NCBI GenBank assembly: GCA_958510825.1
Contig: OY294049.1
Coordinates: forward strand, 5,642,001 to 5,706,000
Direction: 5' to 3'
Origin: Brachypterus glaber
Lineage: Eukaryota; Arthropoda; Insecta; Coleoptera; Kateretidae
DNA length: 64,000 nucleotides
Position 1 is the stretch's first letter. Every line of letters starts with the position of its first letter. The translations under genes and the position numbers were made by a program. Of the stretch, positions 10,146 to 21,500 are shown piece by piece. Under the pieces are notes generated by a model. That model was not told where the DNA came from. It saw nothing but the letters and a program-made list of their open reading frames with translations, and ran no database searches.

Positions 10146-12441
10146 TTTTTTACTATGGACCGAAAGTAATACAAGGTCTCCAATTTTGTAATTTGTTTTG
10201 GCATGTCATGATGCTCATATTTTATATGGTGTTAAAATTTTTAAAATAATATTGCTTTAATCATAGCGCAAATACAGTCTGGCTTCACGAGATTTGCTTC
10301 GGCAAAGTCCGGTTTGTTCTACATTAGATCGGACCCTTTTCGGTGACCCTTTTCGGTATAACTTAAAAGTTGACTCACAGATATAAGTGTATAAACAAAT
10401 ATTACTTATTGTTAAAGTGATCGTTTCAAATGTCATGAATAGTAATTATCTGGCAAATATATGAGCTTAAACTTTTTTGTCTGGGTAATTAAATATAGTC
10501 GGTGTCTTTAGAAATATTTTGCGCTAAAAGCTAAAAGCCTTGTCAAATAAATTTAACTATTACCTTATTTATCGTTTTAAAAATCCTATATAAAAAAAAC
10601 TTCAGATATTATTCAGAGTGTCACTATGTCTGTTAAAAGTGGAAAGTTAAAATGTAGTTTCTGTTAAGAATAATTTTGAGAATTATTCTTGAATTAAAAA
10701 TAGTTTTTAGATTTTCAGACTTAAAAATAATTTTGAACACTTATAAATATTGTTAGTATAAACACTGATAGAAATTTTGACGAATAATATAGAACAAAAA
10801 TATTCTGTAAACTTACTTAAAGGACTTATACGTACCAGTTCTAATATTTACAATGAGAAAAATGTAGACAATAATTAGGGCTTTGAAAATTATTGTAATA
10901 GTTGGGATTTCAAACATAGAATGCTTTAATTTAGAAGTATTTAATGGAAAACTACTATATAATGGAAATTAGAATTTAGGGGCTTTGCATAGAAATAGCA
11001 CTTGGAAGTAAAAATTGATCTTTCATGTTCTTGAAGAATTTATTCACATTTATTTAATATATTATTCTTAAGTTAAGAAGCAATTGTTTTAATCTGTTTC
11101 CAAAGCTCCTTCTCACTAGAACTCTCTGCTCCCGAATAAAGTGGTACGTGGTTAAGAATATTCTCCTGTCGGGTATACTTGATAAAATAATACAAAAATT
11201 CCACTTTACAAAATAAGTGGAAAAATATTATTAGTAAAAAAACACGTCACAACAGGTAAACCTAATTTTATCGTCAGTTTTCTAGCTTTCAATACGCGAA
11301 GAGTGTAATACAAATCTCCGAAATGTGCACACTTTATCATTTTGGAGCCATTGTGTTTTCCGCAGCGAGCCACTCGCTTCGGTCAAAATATGAATGGGTT
11401 CATGTATTCATTCTGTTTGGCCTCTTTTTAAAATCTATGCTTTTATTAATTCCACTTTATATCGTTACTGTTGATACGATCTCACTCGAAAAGCTATTTC
11501 AAAAATAGACTTTCAATGAGAATATCTATTTTATCCAACACTGCACTCCAATAGGGTGATGCATTTTTATTGTGTCCATTCTACAAACTAATCCAATAGA
11601 TTTTTATATTTAGTTTTTGCTTTAGCAGTTTTAATGAAGTTTAGTTAAAAATGGTTTTTACAATAGGGCAATAGATGCCTCAGGGGAACAATTCTTATTT
11701 GTTATTTTGAAGTTGGTATACCGTCTGAGTTTTATTTATGTCCACCCCCAAAATTAAGATTAACCTTCATTCGATAAAAAGAAAACTTTTGTGATTTATA
11801 TAATTTTATATTGGCTATAAATTGGAGGATTTAATTTTTTTTTGACCTGTAAAATAAATAATTTCTCTCTTCTCTGAAAAGCAACAGTTAAAAAACAATC
11901 TTTTTTATGCGGGTCCTAGTTTTAAAATCAGTGAGGCACCTTTTTTATGAACACCCTTTCAATTCCTTTTTGACGGGGGTCTTGTTCTAATAAATTATCA
12001 ACGAACCTTTCTAATAAACTAATTCTAAACTTAGGTAAAAATAATTATAATTAAAGTTGTCAACAAGGGGGCCTGGGCCAGTCTACTGCTGCTTAACTGT
12101 TTGGGTTTTGATGACTTACAAGTTATATTATATTATTATTATTATTATATATAATTATTAGTTCTTTGATGTCAATGTCTACCTTTTTTTTAATATTTAT
12201 AAATCCAAAATTTGCTGTTAATATTACTAAAAAGTTTGGAAATATATGGTCAGCATGGAAGATGAGGAAAGAAGTATGCATGAAAATAAAGGAAAGGCGG
12301 CGGAGAGTTTAAAGACAGAAATTATTTATTAACCTTATATTATTATTTTATTTATTTGGACAATATATTAAAATTAATGGAGAGTCCCTAGCACAAGCAA
12401 AGAGCTTATTTGGGACTCTACCCGACTCTGTAATATATCAC
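10146..12441. other. Intergenic AT-rich DNA
   Basis: No convincing gene. A block at 11725-11840 (gagttttatttatgtccacc through attttatattggctataaa) is repeated at 58551-58675 in DHTKD1 intron 9. A block ending in gggactctacccgactctg (12355-12430) directly precedes an AAAT tail and looks like a LINE 3' end. The rest shows nothing recognisable. Confidence 0.45.
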
Positions 12442-12500
<59 letters not shown>

Positions 12501-12530
12501 ATATATAAATATATAAATATATAAATAAAT
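12442..12530 (+). repeat. (AAAT)n microsatellite
   Basis: About 20 tandem AAAT units run on, ending in AAATAT variants. Its position right after a LINE-like 3' segment suggests it grew from a retroelement tail. Confidence 0.93.
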
Positions 12531-13601
12531 TAATTCTATATTTTGTAAGATTGCTTTTATACACATAATTTGCTAGTACTATCCTTGTAAAAAAGTTGGT
12601 CAGCGGTTTTTTAATGATGTAAATATATGTTTTTTTCTTCTTCTACTTCTAGTAATAAATCAGCTGCATGCAATGATGTCAATAGCAATTTTTATTCGTT
12701 TTTGCAATAGACAACGTCGATTGTCAACGGTTTTTATACATAAACTCAAATAATATACCCTGTCATATAATGTGCAACTCACCGTCAAGATATTATGTAC
12801 ATCTAAGACAGTATAATAGCCTTACTTTTTCTTTGCTTCAAAATTACTATCAAACAAGACATAACCTAATATTAAGAGTCCAATTTAAACTGTTAAAATA
12901 TCAATAACCTGTAAGGTTCCTTTTTAACTTGTTGTCCCACTTTTTTGTGGTAAGCTTAGTACTTTAAATTAGTTAAATAGAAACAATGTAGTTATCCCAA
13001 AGATTAGTTGGATTCTTTTAGCATCTGTTGGGCGCGTAAAACTTAAAAAGATGTAGAAAGACGATAGATAGCAGCGGAATGAAGTAATTAAGAATCACGT
13101 AAGCAAATGCTCCGAGTGGAGATAAAGCATTTCTGCAAATAAAGCTCGGGCGCTAACTAAATCCTTCTAAGCATTCCGAGAAGAAGTGCAATTAGCGTCG
13201 ACGAAAGACGTGATCGGAATTGGGAGTTGGGAGTTGTGAAAGCTCCTGCAAACTTTCAAACGGTTCGTGACAGCAAACAACTACCCACTACTACAACACT
13301 GCCGCTCTTAAAAAGAGTATTTAAAAAAAAGGTCATTTGAGAGTATATCTACACGCATATTGATGATTTCTTACCTAGCTTTCTGATTTTTTTTTCTGTT
13401 TGTGCCTATAGGGTCATTTATTTAAAGGGGTGATTCTACAAAGGAAAATATGAAAAAAAGTTTCTTTAAACATATGTCTAAAGATGCGTCGTAAGGGAGC
13501 TAAGCCCCTTTGAAAGTTTCTAAAAAATTGGGTTTTTATTTAATAACACACTTTTTTTACAGCCCTGCCGTTTTTAAAAGTAAAAAATATAAATATTCAT
13601 A
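12531..13601. other. Intergenic DNA with a unique GC-richer patch
   Basis: The stretch at about 13010-13310 is visibly less AT-rich than its surroundings, is not repeated in the window and has no long open frame. It could be a conserved noncoding element or an unrecognised old repeat. The rest is AT-rich without features. Confidence 0.35.
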
Positions 13602-13840
13602 TGAAGTGGCTATTTTCACGTCCGACGTCACATAACCTAATTCTTTGGTTTGTTTCGATTTTTTCCTTTGTTTGGTGTTTTTTATACTAATGGGGGCGTA
13701 GCCCCCCCTCCATTTAAACGAGGAGTATATAATTCTGACGAAAAATATAGCTTAAAAGCTTTAAAAGCCCTAAAAATCGGCAAAAAAATACTGGACGTGG
13801 AATAGCTTCGTGAATGTCGGACGTGAAAATAGCCCCTTCC
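13602..13840. mobile_element. MITE family A, copy 1
   Basis: The ends, gaagtggctattttcacgtc and gacgtgaaaatagccccttc, are inverted. It matches the better preserved copy at 18276-18524 in opposite orientation, including the inner blocks around ggggcgtagcccc and ctaaaaatcggc. Flanks atattcata and atatttatg look like a decayed 9-bp target duplication. Confidence 0.8.
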
Positions 13841-13857
13841 ATATTTATGTAATAAAT

Positions 13858-13955
13858 ATTTTAATTATTCTTATCATTCTGTTATTACCAAAAGTATATT
13901 ATACTTTCTGTCGTAAGAACAAGAGACAGGGTAATAAGAATAATTAAAATGTAAG
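13858..13955. repeat. Inverted repeat around a spacer
   Basis: attattcttatcattctgtt at about 13862 is answered by gggtaataagaataatta near 13930, with pairing interrupted by a 40-60 base spacer. It is probably a small palindromic element. Confidence 0.45.
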
Positions 13956-14049
13956 TTTGCTGTCTGAAAATAAAATATAACAGGGGCTAAGCCCTAGAGT
14001 AATTATTATTTTTGGTGCAAATGCGTGCCGAAAGTGATTATTTTCAGCA

Positions 14050-14870
14050 CGGTAATATTAAATAGTTATTTATAATATTAGGGTGAAAAGTTAAATTTTT
14101 CGATTGAGTAGGCTTTTAGAAGCCAAGGGCCGGCCGACCGGCCGGACCGGGGTTAATAAATCTACGAAATCGAAATTTTACTTTTCCCCCGTGTATTATA
14201 CAGTATTTTTTATTCGATTGTTACTAATTATAATAAATTATTAAAATATATTTAATTTTATATTGCAAAAAATATTATGTCTTATAACCTATCTAGTTAT
14301 GACAAATTGCTATCCAATCAAATAGCTAAAAAAAACAATTGAATCGTTTCTTTTGTGTGCCGTTTCATTTTCAACTTAGCTTAGTGTTTTGATTACTTTG
14401 TGTTAAAATGTATTTGTTATGAAAATATTAATACTTCTAAAACCGTTCTATAAATATTATAAATGTTGAAATTGATTTTAAAATTGAAATTTTGTGTTTG
14501 TGATTTATTTTAGTGAATACAGATTAACCGATTATAATATATGGTTAATATTAACCATATTGTTTGAGGTTATGTTATAGAAGAAATTTTTATTTATTTA
14601 GAATGATTATAATACTTGTATCTGGTCAAAAAGAACATATAATTCCAGACCAAAACTGACCAAAAGGTCATATTTGTTTATAAATATTAAAGTAAAGGTA
14701 AATCGACTTATTAAAAAAAGCTTAAAATAACAAGTTTTAGTTAGCGGGCCAAAAAAGCTTTTTGGCCCTAGGACCACAAAATACAACTTTTCGCCCGCAA
14801 AACATAAACAAAAAGTGACGCTTTTGGAATCAATTGAATTAAAACGTATTTTTCATCTACGTGCTTTTTT
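14050..14870. mobile_element. MITE family B, uninterrupted copy
   Basis: The core ends GGGTGAAAAGTT (about 14081) and AACTTTTCGCCC (about 14790) are inverted. The internal part includes a GC-rich block (ccaagggccggccgaccggc) and a palindrome gggccaaaaaagctttttgg at 14746-14768. The same order recurs at 44665-45870, where similarity reaches beyond these ends, so the true border lies near agttatttataat on the left and gaatcaattgaat on the right. No coding frame. Confidence 0.78.
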
Positions 14871-15208
14871 CTTAAGCCGGCAGAGTAGCTAGTCGAGCTG
14901 CTTCTCTTTAACCGAAGTGGTTCTGATTTAACGTCGTTTATTTAATGTCTTTTAGGCTTTTATAATTCCAAAAGGTGCAGTCAGAACGAATATGAATCTC
15001 GTAAATACCACTCTTGTTCTTTGTAACAAACGTTTTTTTACCTATTATCATACTCTTCAGAGCTCTCAAGCTGGAAGAGTTTTTGGGTAGAGCGGTAGTG
15101 TAAAAGGGTCCCACTTTGCACACTTTGTTTTTTTTTGTAATCAAAAGGCGTTCTTCTGGAAAGTTTAAATACAAATTTGCACCCACGTAAGATTTTTTTT
15201 TTGCAAAG

Positions 15209-15589
15209 TTATGTGCAAAAACAAACCAAATGTTTGTTTGTTTTTGGTCTGTAACTCGGCTTCGCTCAACAAAAGATTAACATGATGCTTGTTCGTTATT
15301 GAATTCTCTACAATTTATGTAAATAACTTTTTTTGTTTTAACAATCAAAAAAAAAGTTACAGAGCATTGAAAATTTGCAAACATTTTTCGGTTTTTTGAA
15401 AAGAACTGAAAACCTAATATTTTTTTAATTTCATCAACTTTAACTCTCTGTAACTTTTTTTTTATTGTTTGAACAAAGAAAGTTATTTACATAAATTGTA
15501 GAGAATTCAATAACGCAGAAATATCAGGTTATTTTTTTGTTGAGCGGCGAGCCGAACCAAAAACAAAAGAAATGGGTTTTTGCACATAA
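15209..15589. mobile_element. Long-inverted-repeat MITE
   Basis: TTATGTGCAAAAAC at the left and GTTTTTGCACATAA at the right are inverted, and complementarity continues through much of both halves (ttgaattctctacaatttat near 15300 against ataaattgtagagaattcaa near 15491). The RNA would fold into a long hairpin. Confidence 0.75.
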
Positions 15590-16475
15590 GTGTGCAAACA
15601 AAAATCGCACAGGGGTGGAAAACTTGGATTTAAGCTTACCAAACGAACTCCTTTTCATTACAAAAAAAAAACAGAGAATGTTACATATTATACGATGGTT
15701 TTAAAATTTCTGAAAATCGTCATAAATTACCCTAGTTTAAAAAAATTTATATGGAAATGTTTTTCATCCAATTATACTTAACCTTCTTCTGTCTTTCTGT
15801 CTATCCGTCTTTATGTCCGTCCCTCCGCCCGTTTGTCCCATTTTTTGTGCCCACGGTAATTCAAGAACGGAATATCTGATCGATATACTAGGTGATTCAC
15901 AAATAAGTTACAAAAATAAAACCTGAAAATCCCAAGAGTTGAAGAAAACTGCTTGGATACATTTTTTTTATTTAAAAACCCCCTAAACCCAGTCAGAAAA
16001 CGCCGTTCAACAAAACAGAAAACCATAAAAAAGATATGGACAGAGAAGAGAGGTATGCGGCAGCCTGTCAGAAAGTTTCTGGATTTACAGCAATACGATT
16101 TCAGGGAAATTATTTTTATAGTACCTGTTTAATTAGAAGTAAATGTTAATTCTCGGTTATTTAATCTACTGTGAAAAAAAGTTTATTCAAATATCCACAA
16201 CTTAAAAAAATTATATATTAATGACTTAATAGTGGATTGAATTTTAGATAGCGATTATTATAACTGGTGCAAGTCCTCTAAGAATTACCACGTTTGCATA
16301 TTAGTTTATTACCGTAGTTACAACTACGGTATTTATAACTATCGTATTTATAAATCCTTTTCCAAACCGTATGACGAGATTTATAACTCCAAATATATAT
16401 TTATAACTTCTGAAGTAGGTCTAGAAGTAAGAAGAAGAGGAAGAAGAAGAAAAAGAAAAACGTTTAGTTTGGTTT
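15590..16475. other. Noncoding DNA
   Basis: No gene. A pyrimidine-rich ctgtctttctgtctatccgt stretch at 15788-15835 belongs to a loose class of GTCTGTC motifs also seen near 17250, 19560, 21890 and 31990. A purine-rich run lies at 16425-16460. Confidence 0.35.
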
Positions 16476-16611
16476 GGAGCGGATCCAAAGAGGGGGTAAT
16501 AAGGGCGACCCCCCCCCCCCCCGGGGTCCAGCAAAACCTATAGGTATATATGTGTTTTTATTTCATGATTTTTTCAAGACCTCCAAAGCAAAATACTGGA
16601 TCCGCCCCTGG
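16476..16611. mobile_element. Small element with GGCGGATCCA-type ends
   Basis: Left ggagcggatcca and right tggatccgcccctg are near-inverted. The interior has a run of C followed by GGGG. Similar terminal wording to the hAT-like element at 16957-17049 suggests relatedness, but no clear target duplication is visible. Confidence 0.5.
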
Positions 16612-16956
16612 AAGAGTATACTATGAAATGCATTACATATTTACATAGCTTGTTCTTTGAAACAAACGTTTTACGACTTATTATTCCATATTAAATACTA
16701 TGTAGGTATGCTCGGGCAAAGAAGAAAACAAGAAGAACTTTAAATGAGGTTTTTGTAAAACAAGAAAATGTAAAATTGCAGTATTATAAAATTATAAAAT
16801 ACGTAGGTAAAATTAAATTTTTGTTTCATGACAGATAGATAAAAGTTTATTATTTTTAAAGAATTCGCATATTATTATTATTTAGAGGTACCAATGGTCA
16901 TCGATTCATTGATCTTTGTAATAAAAGATATTTTCCCTGATAAAATGAAGTACCTA

Positions 16957-17049
16957 CAGTGGCGGATTTATTTCATTTTAAGGGAGGGGGCCATCCATAA
17001 GGAAAAAAAATGCGCATTTACCATGGCCCCTTCCCTAAATCCGCCCATG
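16957..17049. mobile_element. 93-bp hAT-like MITE with 8-bp target duplication
   Basis: CAGTGGCGG starts and CCGCCCATG ends the element, with inverted GGATTTA/TAAATCC adjoining. It is flanked by perfect direct repeats AGTACCTA (16949-16956 and 17050-17057). An 8-bp target duplication with CAGNGGCGG-type ends is typical of hAT elements. Confidence 0.8.
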
Positions 17050-17571
17050 AGTACCTAGATCAAAGATTTTCTTCCCCTATTTTCGATTTTTTTTTTCAAT
17101 GTTTAGCTCCCAACTCTTTTTTATTTTTTGGGAAATTATTTTCAGTTTTAACAGAACTTTTGTCCAAACCAAAATTTTTGGTAAAAAATTAAAGCCGATC
17201 AAATTATTTTTTCTTGAGTTAAGGTGCCGGAAAGAAAAAGTGACATACAGACGGGCAGACGAATGGACATTTTTGTACATAAAGCATTTTGGTACAATTT
17301 TTTAAACTTTGACAATTTTTTTTCTGGGTCCATAGTAAACGTATAAACTACTCGTGATAATAAAAGTACTTAATAAAATTTATTAATCACAATTAAACAT
17401 TTATTTTTCACAAATAGACAGATTATAATAATTATTTGCGTTTGTCCGGAATAGATTTATACACCGAGGTATACACGGTGTTTGCAGTATTTTGGTACAT
17501 AATAAAGGATAGATATATTTAGATAGATATATTTATTATTTCCAAAGTATAAATAACAATAACAATAATAA

Positions 17572-18189
17572 AGGGAATGATTCTGCATCACAAAACAGAA
17601 AAAACAAGCATAGGAACATAGGTCCGAAAATAAACCCTTAGTGAGTTATAACCCTTTAAAATTGTACTAAAAATAAGGTTTTTAATTATTAACTCTGGTT
17701 CCCTCTGAGCTAGAGCGACGAGGTTTTGCTTGTATACTTGTTTCAATAACTGCAATTAGTTTATGTTAGTTCATTTTTTTGAATATAGAGGCATGTATAG
17801 ACGAAAAAATAGGTAAGGCTTAACACATATTTGTATTTTTTGGATATTTTTTAAAAAATATAGATTTCTTGTAACCAAATATATCAGAAATGTCATATAG
17901 TGTAAAACTGTAGGAGCAGCCGTTAAAAATAATTGCAATAAGAGGAAGTTAAATTTTGTTCACCAAAATTTTTTGATTTTTAAAGTGCTATTACGCCTTT
18001 AATATTAAATTTAGGTGTTTCGTTAAAGAATACTTTTTTGCTTAGTTTTAAATAAAGAATCGACCTGCAGTATTAAAATTGTATTGGGGCTTTTTTTGTT
18101 CCTCATTCAATATATCCAGGGCCGTAGCTTCTTTTAGCTTATTTCCTTTGTTAGTTTTTTTATGTTTTGTGATGTAGAATCATCCCCTA
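17572..18189. mobile_element. MITE-like element, about 620 bp
   Basis: The left block AGGGAATGATTCTGCATCAC and right block GTGATGTAGAATCATCCCCT are near-perfect inverted repeats, followed inward by aaaacagaaaaaac and ttttttatgtttt. The interior is AT-rich and noncoding. The gattcta(c) wording of the termini is shared with the element at 37167-37458. Confidence 0.68.
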
Positions 18190-18275
18190 TAATATATGCC
18201 ATAAGACTGCAAGGTAATTAATTATCTTAATAACCACAATTAAACAATGATCACTGACACGAGCCTATTAAAATA

Positions 18276-18524
18276 GGAAGGGGCTATTTCCACGTCCAGT
18301 ATTTTTTTAGCCGATATTTAGGGTTTTCATAGCTTTTAAGGTATATTTTTCGTCAGAATTGTATTCTCCTCGTTTAAATAGGGGGCTACGCCTAAATCTG
18401 TAAACTCTAGTTCCTTAGTCCTTAGCTACGCCCTCCATTAGCATCAAAAACACCAAACAAACGAAAAAACCAAAACAAGCCAAATAATTTGGCCATGTGA
18501 CGTTGGACGTGAAAATAGTCACCG
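18276..18524. mobile_element. MITE family A, copy 2, with 9-bp target duplication
   Basis: The element begins GGAAGGGGCTATTTCCACGT and ends ACGTGAAAATAGTCACCG. Direct repeats ATTAAAATA at 18267-18275 and 18525-18533 are a perfect 9-bp target duplication, pointing to a Mutator-like or related DNA transposase. It is reversed relative to the copy at 13602-13840. Confidence 0.87.
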
Positions 18525-18546
18525 ATTAAAATAATATATTTAGAAT

Positions 18547-19016
18547 AGTTCTTCTATTTTGCGACTCTTATAAGATCATAATCACACGCATTTTGCTTGT
18601 TCTTATATGTACTTTTTTTCTTATGGGTTGGCAACAGACAAAAGCCTATGGCTTGACGTTTTCCTTGCAAATGTCAACCACCAATTTTCTACAAAATTTT
18701 GTATTTAGGTTATTTGTTACCATGTTAAAATTGTGGCTTGGCTACTTGCAGTGAAAAAGAGAAGATATGACTATAAAATATATCAAAATATGATCTTTTT
18801 TTAATTTTAAACTGTAATGCCAACCAGAAACAAAAATCCTTAAATCAGTCATCAATTTAAATATAAGTATTTTTAAATTTTAGATAAAAATAGAAAAAAA
18901 TTGTATAAAGCAAATGAAACAAGCATAATACGTTTTTAGCTCAAGCGACTCGGTTTCTAAACTTGTACTCGTGCGCTAAAAACGTATGTTATGAAACTAG
19001 TACTTTATTATACTAT
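18547..19016 (+). mobile_element. MITE family C, copy 1
   Basis: It opens with ttctattttgcgactcttat and closes with gttatgaaactagtacttta. The right third folds on itself: aaacgtatgttatgaaac pairs with the ataacacg/tttcataat side, enclosing a tttctaaacttgtactcgt hairpin. Other copies lie at 40384-40905 and 60023-60530, with a right-end fragment at 39690-39800. Confidence 0.85.
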
Positions 19017-19125
19017 TATTTACCACTAATTTACTTGGAAAACTAAGTAAATTTTTGCATATTAAACTGCCCCCTATTTTATTATACTTTTTAATGGCGA
19101 TTTATCCCGTTAGATTAGACATACA

Positions 19126-19213
19126 TACACTCCCACTTCCACCCAACCAAACAAATTCTGTATTTGTTCTTTGTTGAACAAATACAATATTTACTTGGCC
19201 GGGCGAAAAGTAT
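19126..19213. mobile_element. Hairpin element, diverged copy
   Basis: aaattctgtatttgttc and gaacaaatacaatattta pair around a 6-base centre, with outer cacccaaccaaac and ttggccgggcga matching more weakly. It is a decayed relative of the perfect hairpin at 19321-19404. Confidence 0.6.
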
Positions 19214-19320
19214 AACTATAGTATTTCGATTAAAGAAATTACTGGCGCCATCTAAATTTTAGTAGAATTATCTTATTCTACAGATTCACATTAGCTATGT
19301 TCGTTCGTGCCGTTCAGTGG

Positions 19321-19404
19321 TACACTCTCCGGCCAACCAAATAAATACTGTATTTGTTCAATGAAAAACAAATACAGTATTTATTTGGTTGGCTGGAAAG
19401 TGTA
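19321..19404. mobile_element. Near-perfect palindromic MITE, 84 bp
   Basis: TACACTcTCCgGCCAACCAA at the left pairs with TTGGTTGGCtGGaaAGTGTA at the right. The inner arms atactgtatttgtt and aacaaatacagtat enclose about six bases. Two related hairpins within 200 bp suggest local re-insertion. Confidence 0.8.
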
Positions 19405-19601
19405 GCACAAATGAGATAGAGATAGGGTAGACGTCTTTTGTTTCATAATTCTAGTTGTAGAGAGCTCCATTGTGAATATTAAAATATTATTTTCAACCAA
19501 ATACTAATTTAAAGTGTACGTCTTTAATAGTACGATTTAGAGTCAATATCTTCAAAGGACAGACAGACAGAAAACATTTAGTTTAATATTAGGTAATTAA
19601 T

Positions 19602-20302
19602 GTCTACAAGGCGCTAGTTGAATCCGTACTCAGCTACTGTATTACAGTATGGGGCGGTATGCACGAAAACTCGTTAGGTCCACTCCAAGTTACACAAAAT
19701 GCATTGCTTAAAATTATATTAAACAAAAATAAACTTTATGAAACAGATCAACTATAATCTGAAGCTCAAGTATTTTCAGTTGGGAAATTTTATGTCTATC
19801 GTTGCCTATTGTGGGCTTTTAAAACTAAACAAAGTAATATAAAAAATAACACTGCGTACAACACAAGATTTGAAAATTCTTTAAATATTCCGTTGTTTAA
19901 AAAAAACTCTTACGCAAAGGTTTGTTTTGTATAATGCTCCCACCCTATATAACAAACTTCCTGAAAACTGCAAGTTAATATAAAAATTTAATATATTTAA
20001 GCGGGAAATTAAACTATTAGTACTGTCAAACTCAATAAATCTTAAAACTTAATTAAGTAATCCAACTGTAATGACCTCTTCATCTTAATTTTCTCATATT
20101 TTTTATGAAACTCCTTTTTTTTGCTATTATTATTAAAAATTTGTATCGATATAAGTTAAAATTAAATTGCCATATGTATCATATACTGCCACTTACAGCA
20201 CAAGCATTTATGCTTAGGTAAGTGTTGGTATACCTATATTTTTTGTAAAATAATATCTTGACTTGAATAAATTTATTATTATTATTATTATTATAATTAT
20301 TC
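19602..20302 (+). pseudogene. LINE 3' end (reverse-transcriptase C-terminal region and tail)
   Basis: Conceptual translation near 19602 reads YKALVESVLSYCITVWGG, the conserved block after the RT core of CR1/Jockey-type LINEs. The later coding part has frameshifts and stops. The element ends with gaataaatttattattatta, a microsatellite-type LINE tail. The 5' region is missing, as expected for a 5'-truncated insertion. Confidence 0.72.
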
Positions 20303-20999
20303 TCACAACTTGTAACAGTACGTACCTAATTATCTATAATTCCATGTTATTTTAAAAATTAGGAGTTTAGAGGTTATATTTAATGAAGTCAGACTTACTA
20401 TAAGAAAGATCTGGAAATATTGTATTTTTTTTAAATATTTAAACTTTTGTTTGTTGATCTTAAAAATATTTAATATTTTTTAATAAAAATAAGTAGAGCT
20501 GGTACCCATCTCCTGGTGACTCCACATTACCCTATCTTAAAAAAAATGTTCCTTAGGGCAGGGTTGAGTTACATACATATATTCTTATTTATTTTGCATA
20601 ATGCAATAGTATATTAAAATCTTAACTTTACACTACGATATTTTAAGAACGCTTTGACTAGGGACTTTTTGACTTTTTGCCAAGTTAGAAATCTGTGGTT
20701 CAAACTTTAAGTCTCTGTATTAAAGTGTTCTTCATGTATCGTATTATAAAGTTGTTTTGCAAGCGGCCTGCCCCATTATTAGGACTATACAAAATAGTCG
20801 ATAGAAAATAGATCTAAAAAATGAGTATATGTAACATTCTCGCTACGAAAATTTTTCTGTTTATTATTTCATACTAAATACTTTTCTCCGCCAGCATAAT
20901 ATGTATATTATACTGTACATGAAAAACTTTAAATACGGTATTTATGGAACAAAAAAAAAAATAATTACAAAATACCAACGTACTTTACTCAAATTGCTT
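20303..20999. other. Intergenic AT-rich DNA
   Basis: Nothing gene-like. The only recurring piece is cactacgatattttaagaacgc (20629 onward), shared with 4397. Confidence 0.35.
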
Positions 21000-21500
21000 T
21001 GAAACTGGTATATACCGAGTGTCCCATTTAAAATGTAAATAACTTTAAAATTAAAAAAGTTAAGAAAAAATCCTCGCACAGGTCGATTTTTATTTTTAAT
21101 TTAAAAAGACCTGCCCTGTGCCCCTAGAGGCCTAACATATTTTTTTACTCCGACTAGCGTAAGTTTCGCAGGAAAAATTATTTTTATTATAAATCAATCC
21201 TACCAATTTTGAAACTAGGCCCCCCAAAAACAAAAAAGTTATGGGGGGTTAAAATATTTTAAAAAATTAAAAAATATAATTTTTTTTTTATTTTTCAAAA
21301 ATTTTTCGTCTATTGCAAAAAGAAAATAAAAAAAAATATGAAAAATTTCTATTTCACAACTTTTTCGTTTTTCAAAAAAAATTTTTTTTTTAACTATTTT
21401 TTTTAAATTTATTTTTCTTTTTAAAAGGTTTTTGTTCTCACAAAAAAAAAACTGTTGAATTTTTTTCTATTATTTTTTTTTTTTTTTGAAAAAAAAACTT
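21000..21500. repeat. Dispersed repeat with poly-A/T low-complexity interior, copy 1
   Basis: A conserved core, ccccccaaaaacaaaaaagt followed by tatggggggttaaa (about 21220-21260), precedes several hundred bases of A- and T-runs. The same core and the same kind of tail occur at 28170-28460 and 47755-48065. No coding potential. Confidence 0.65.

Noticed and set aside
12355..12530. Complete LINE
   Set aside because: Only a 3'-like tag and an AAAT tail are visible; no coding remains.
15811..17305. Several short frames on both strands
   Set aside because: They are AT-rich, overlap each other on opposite strands and show no domain wording.
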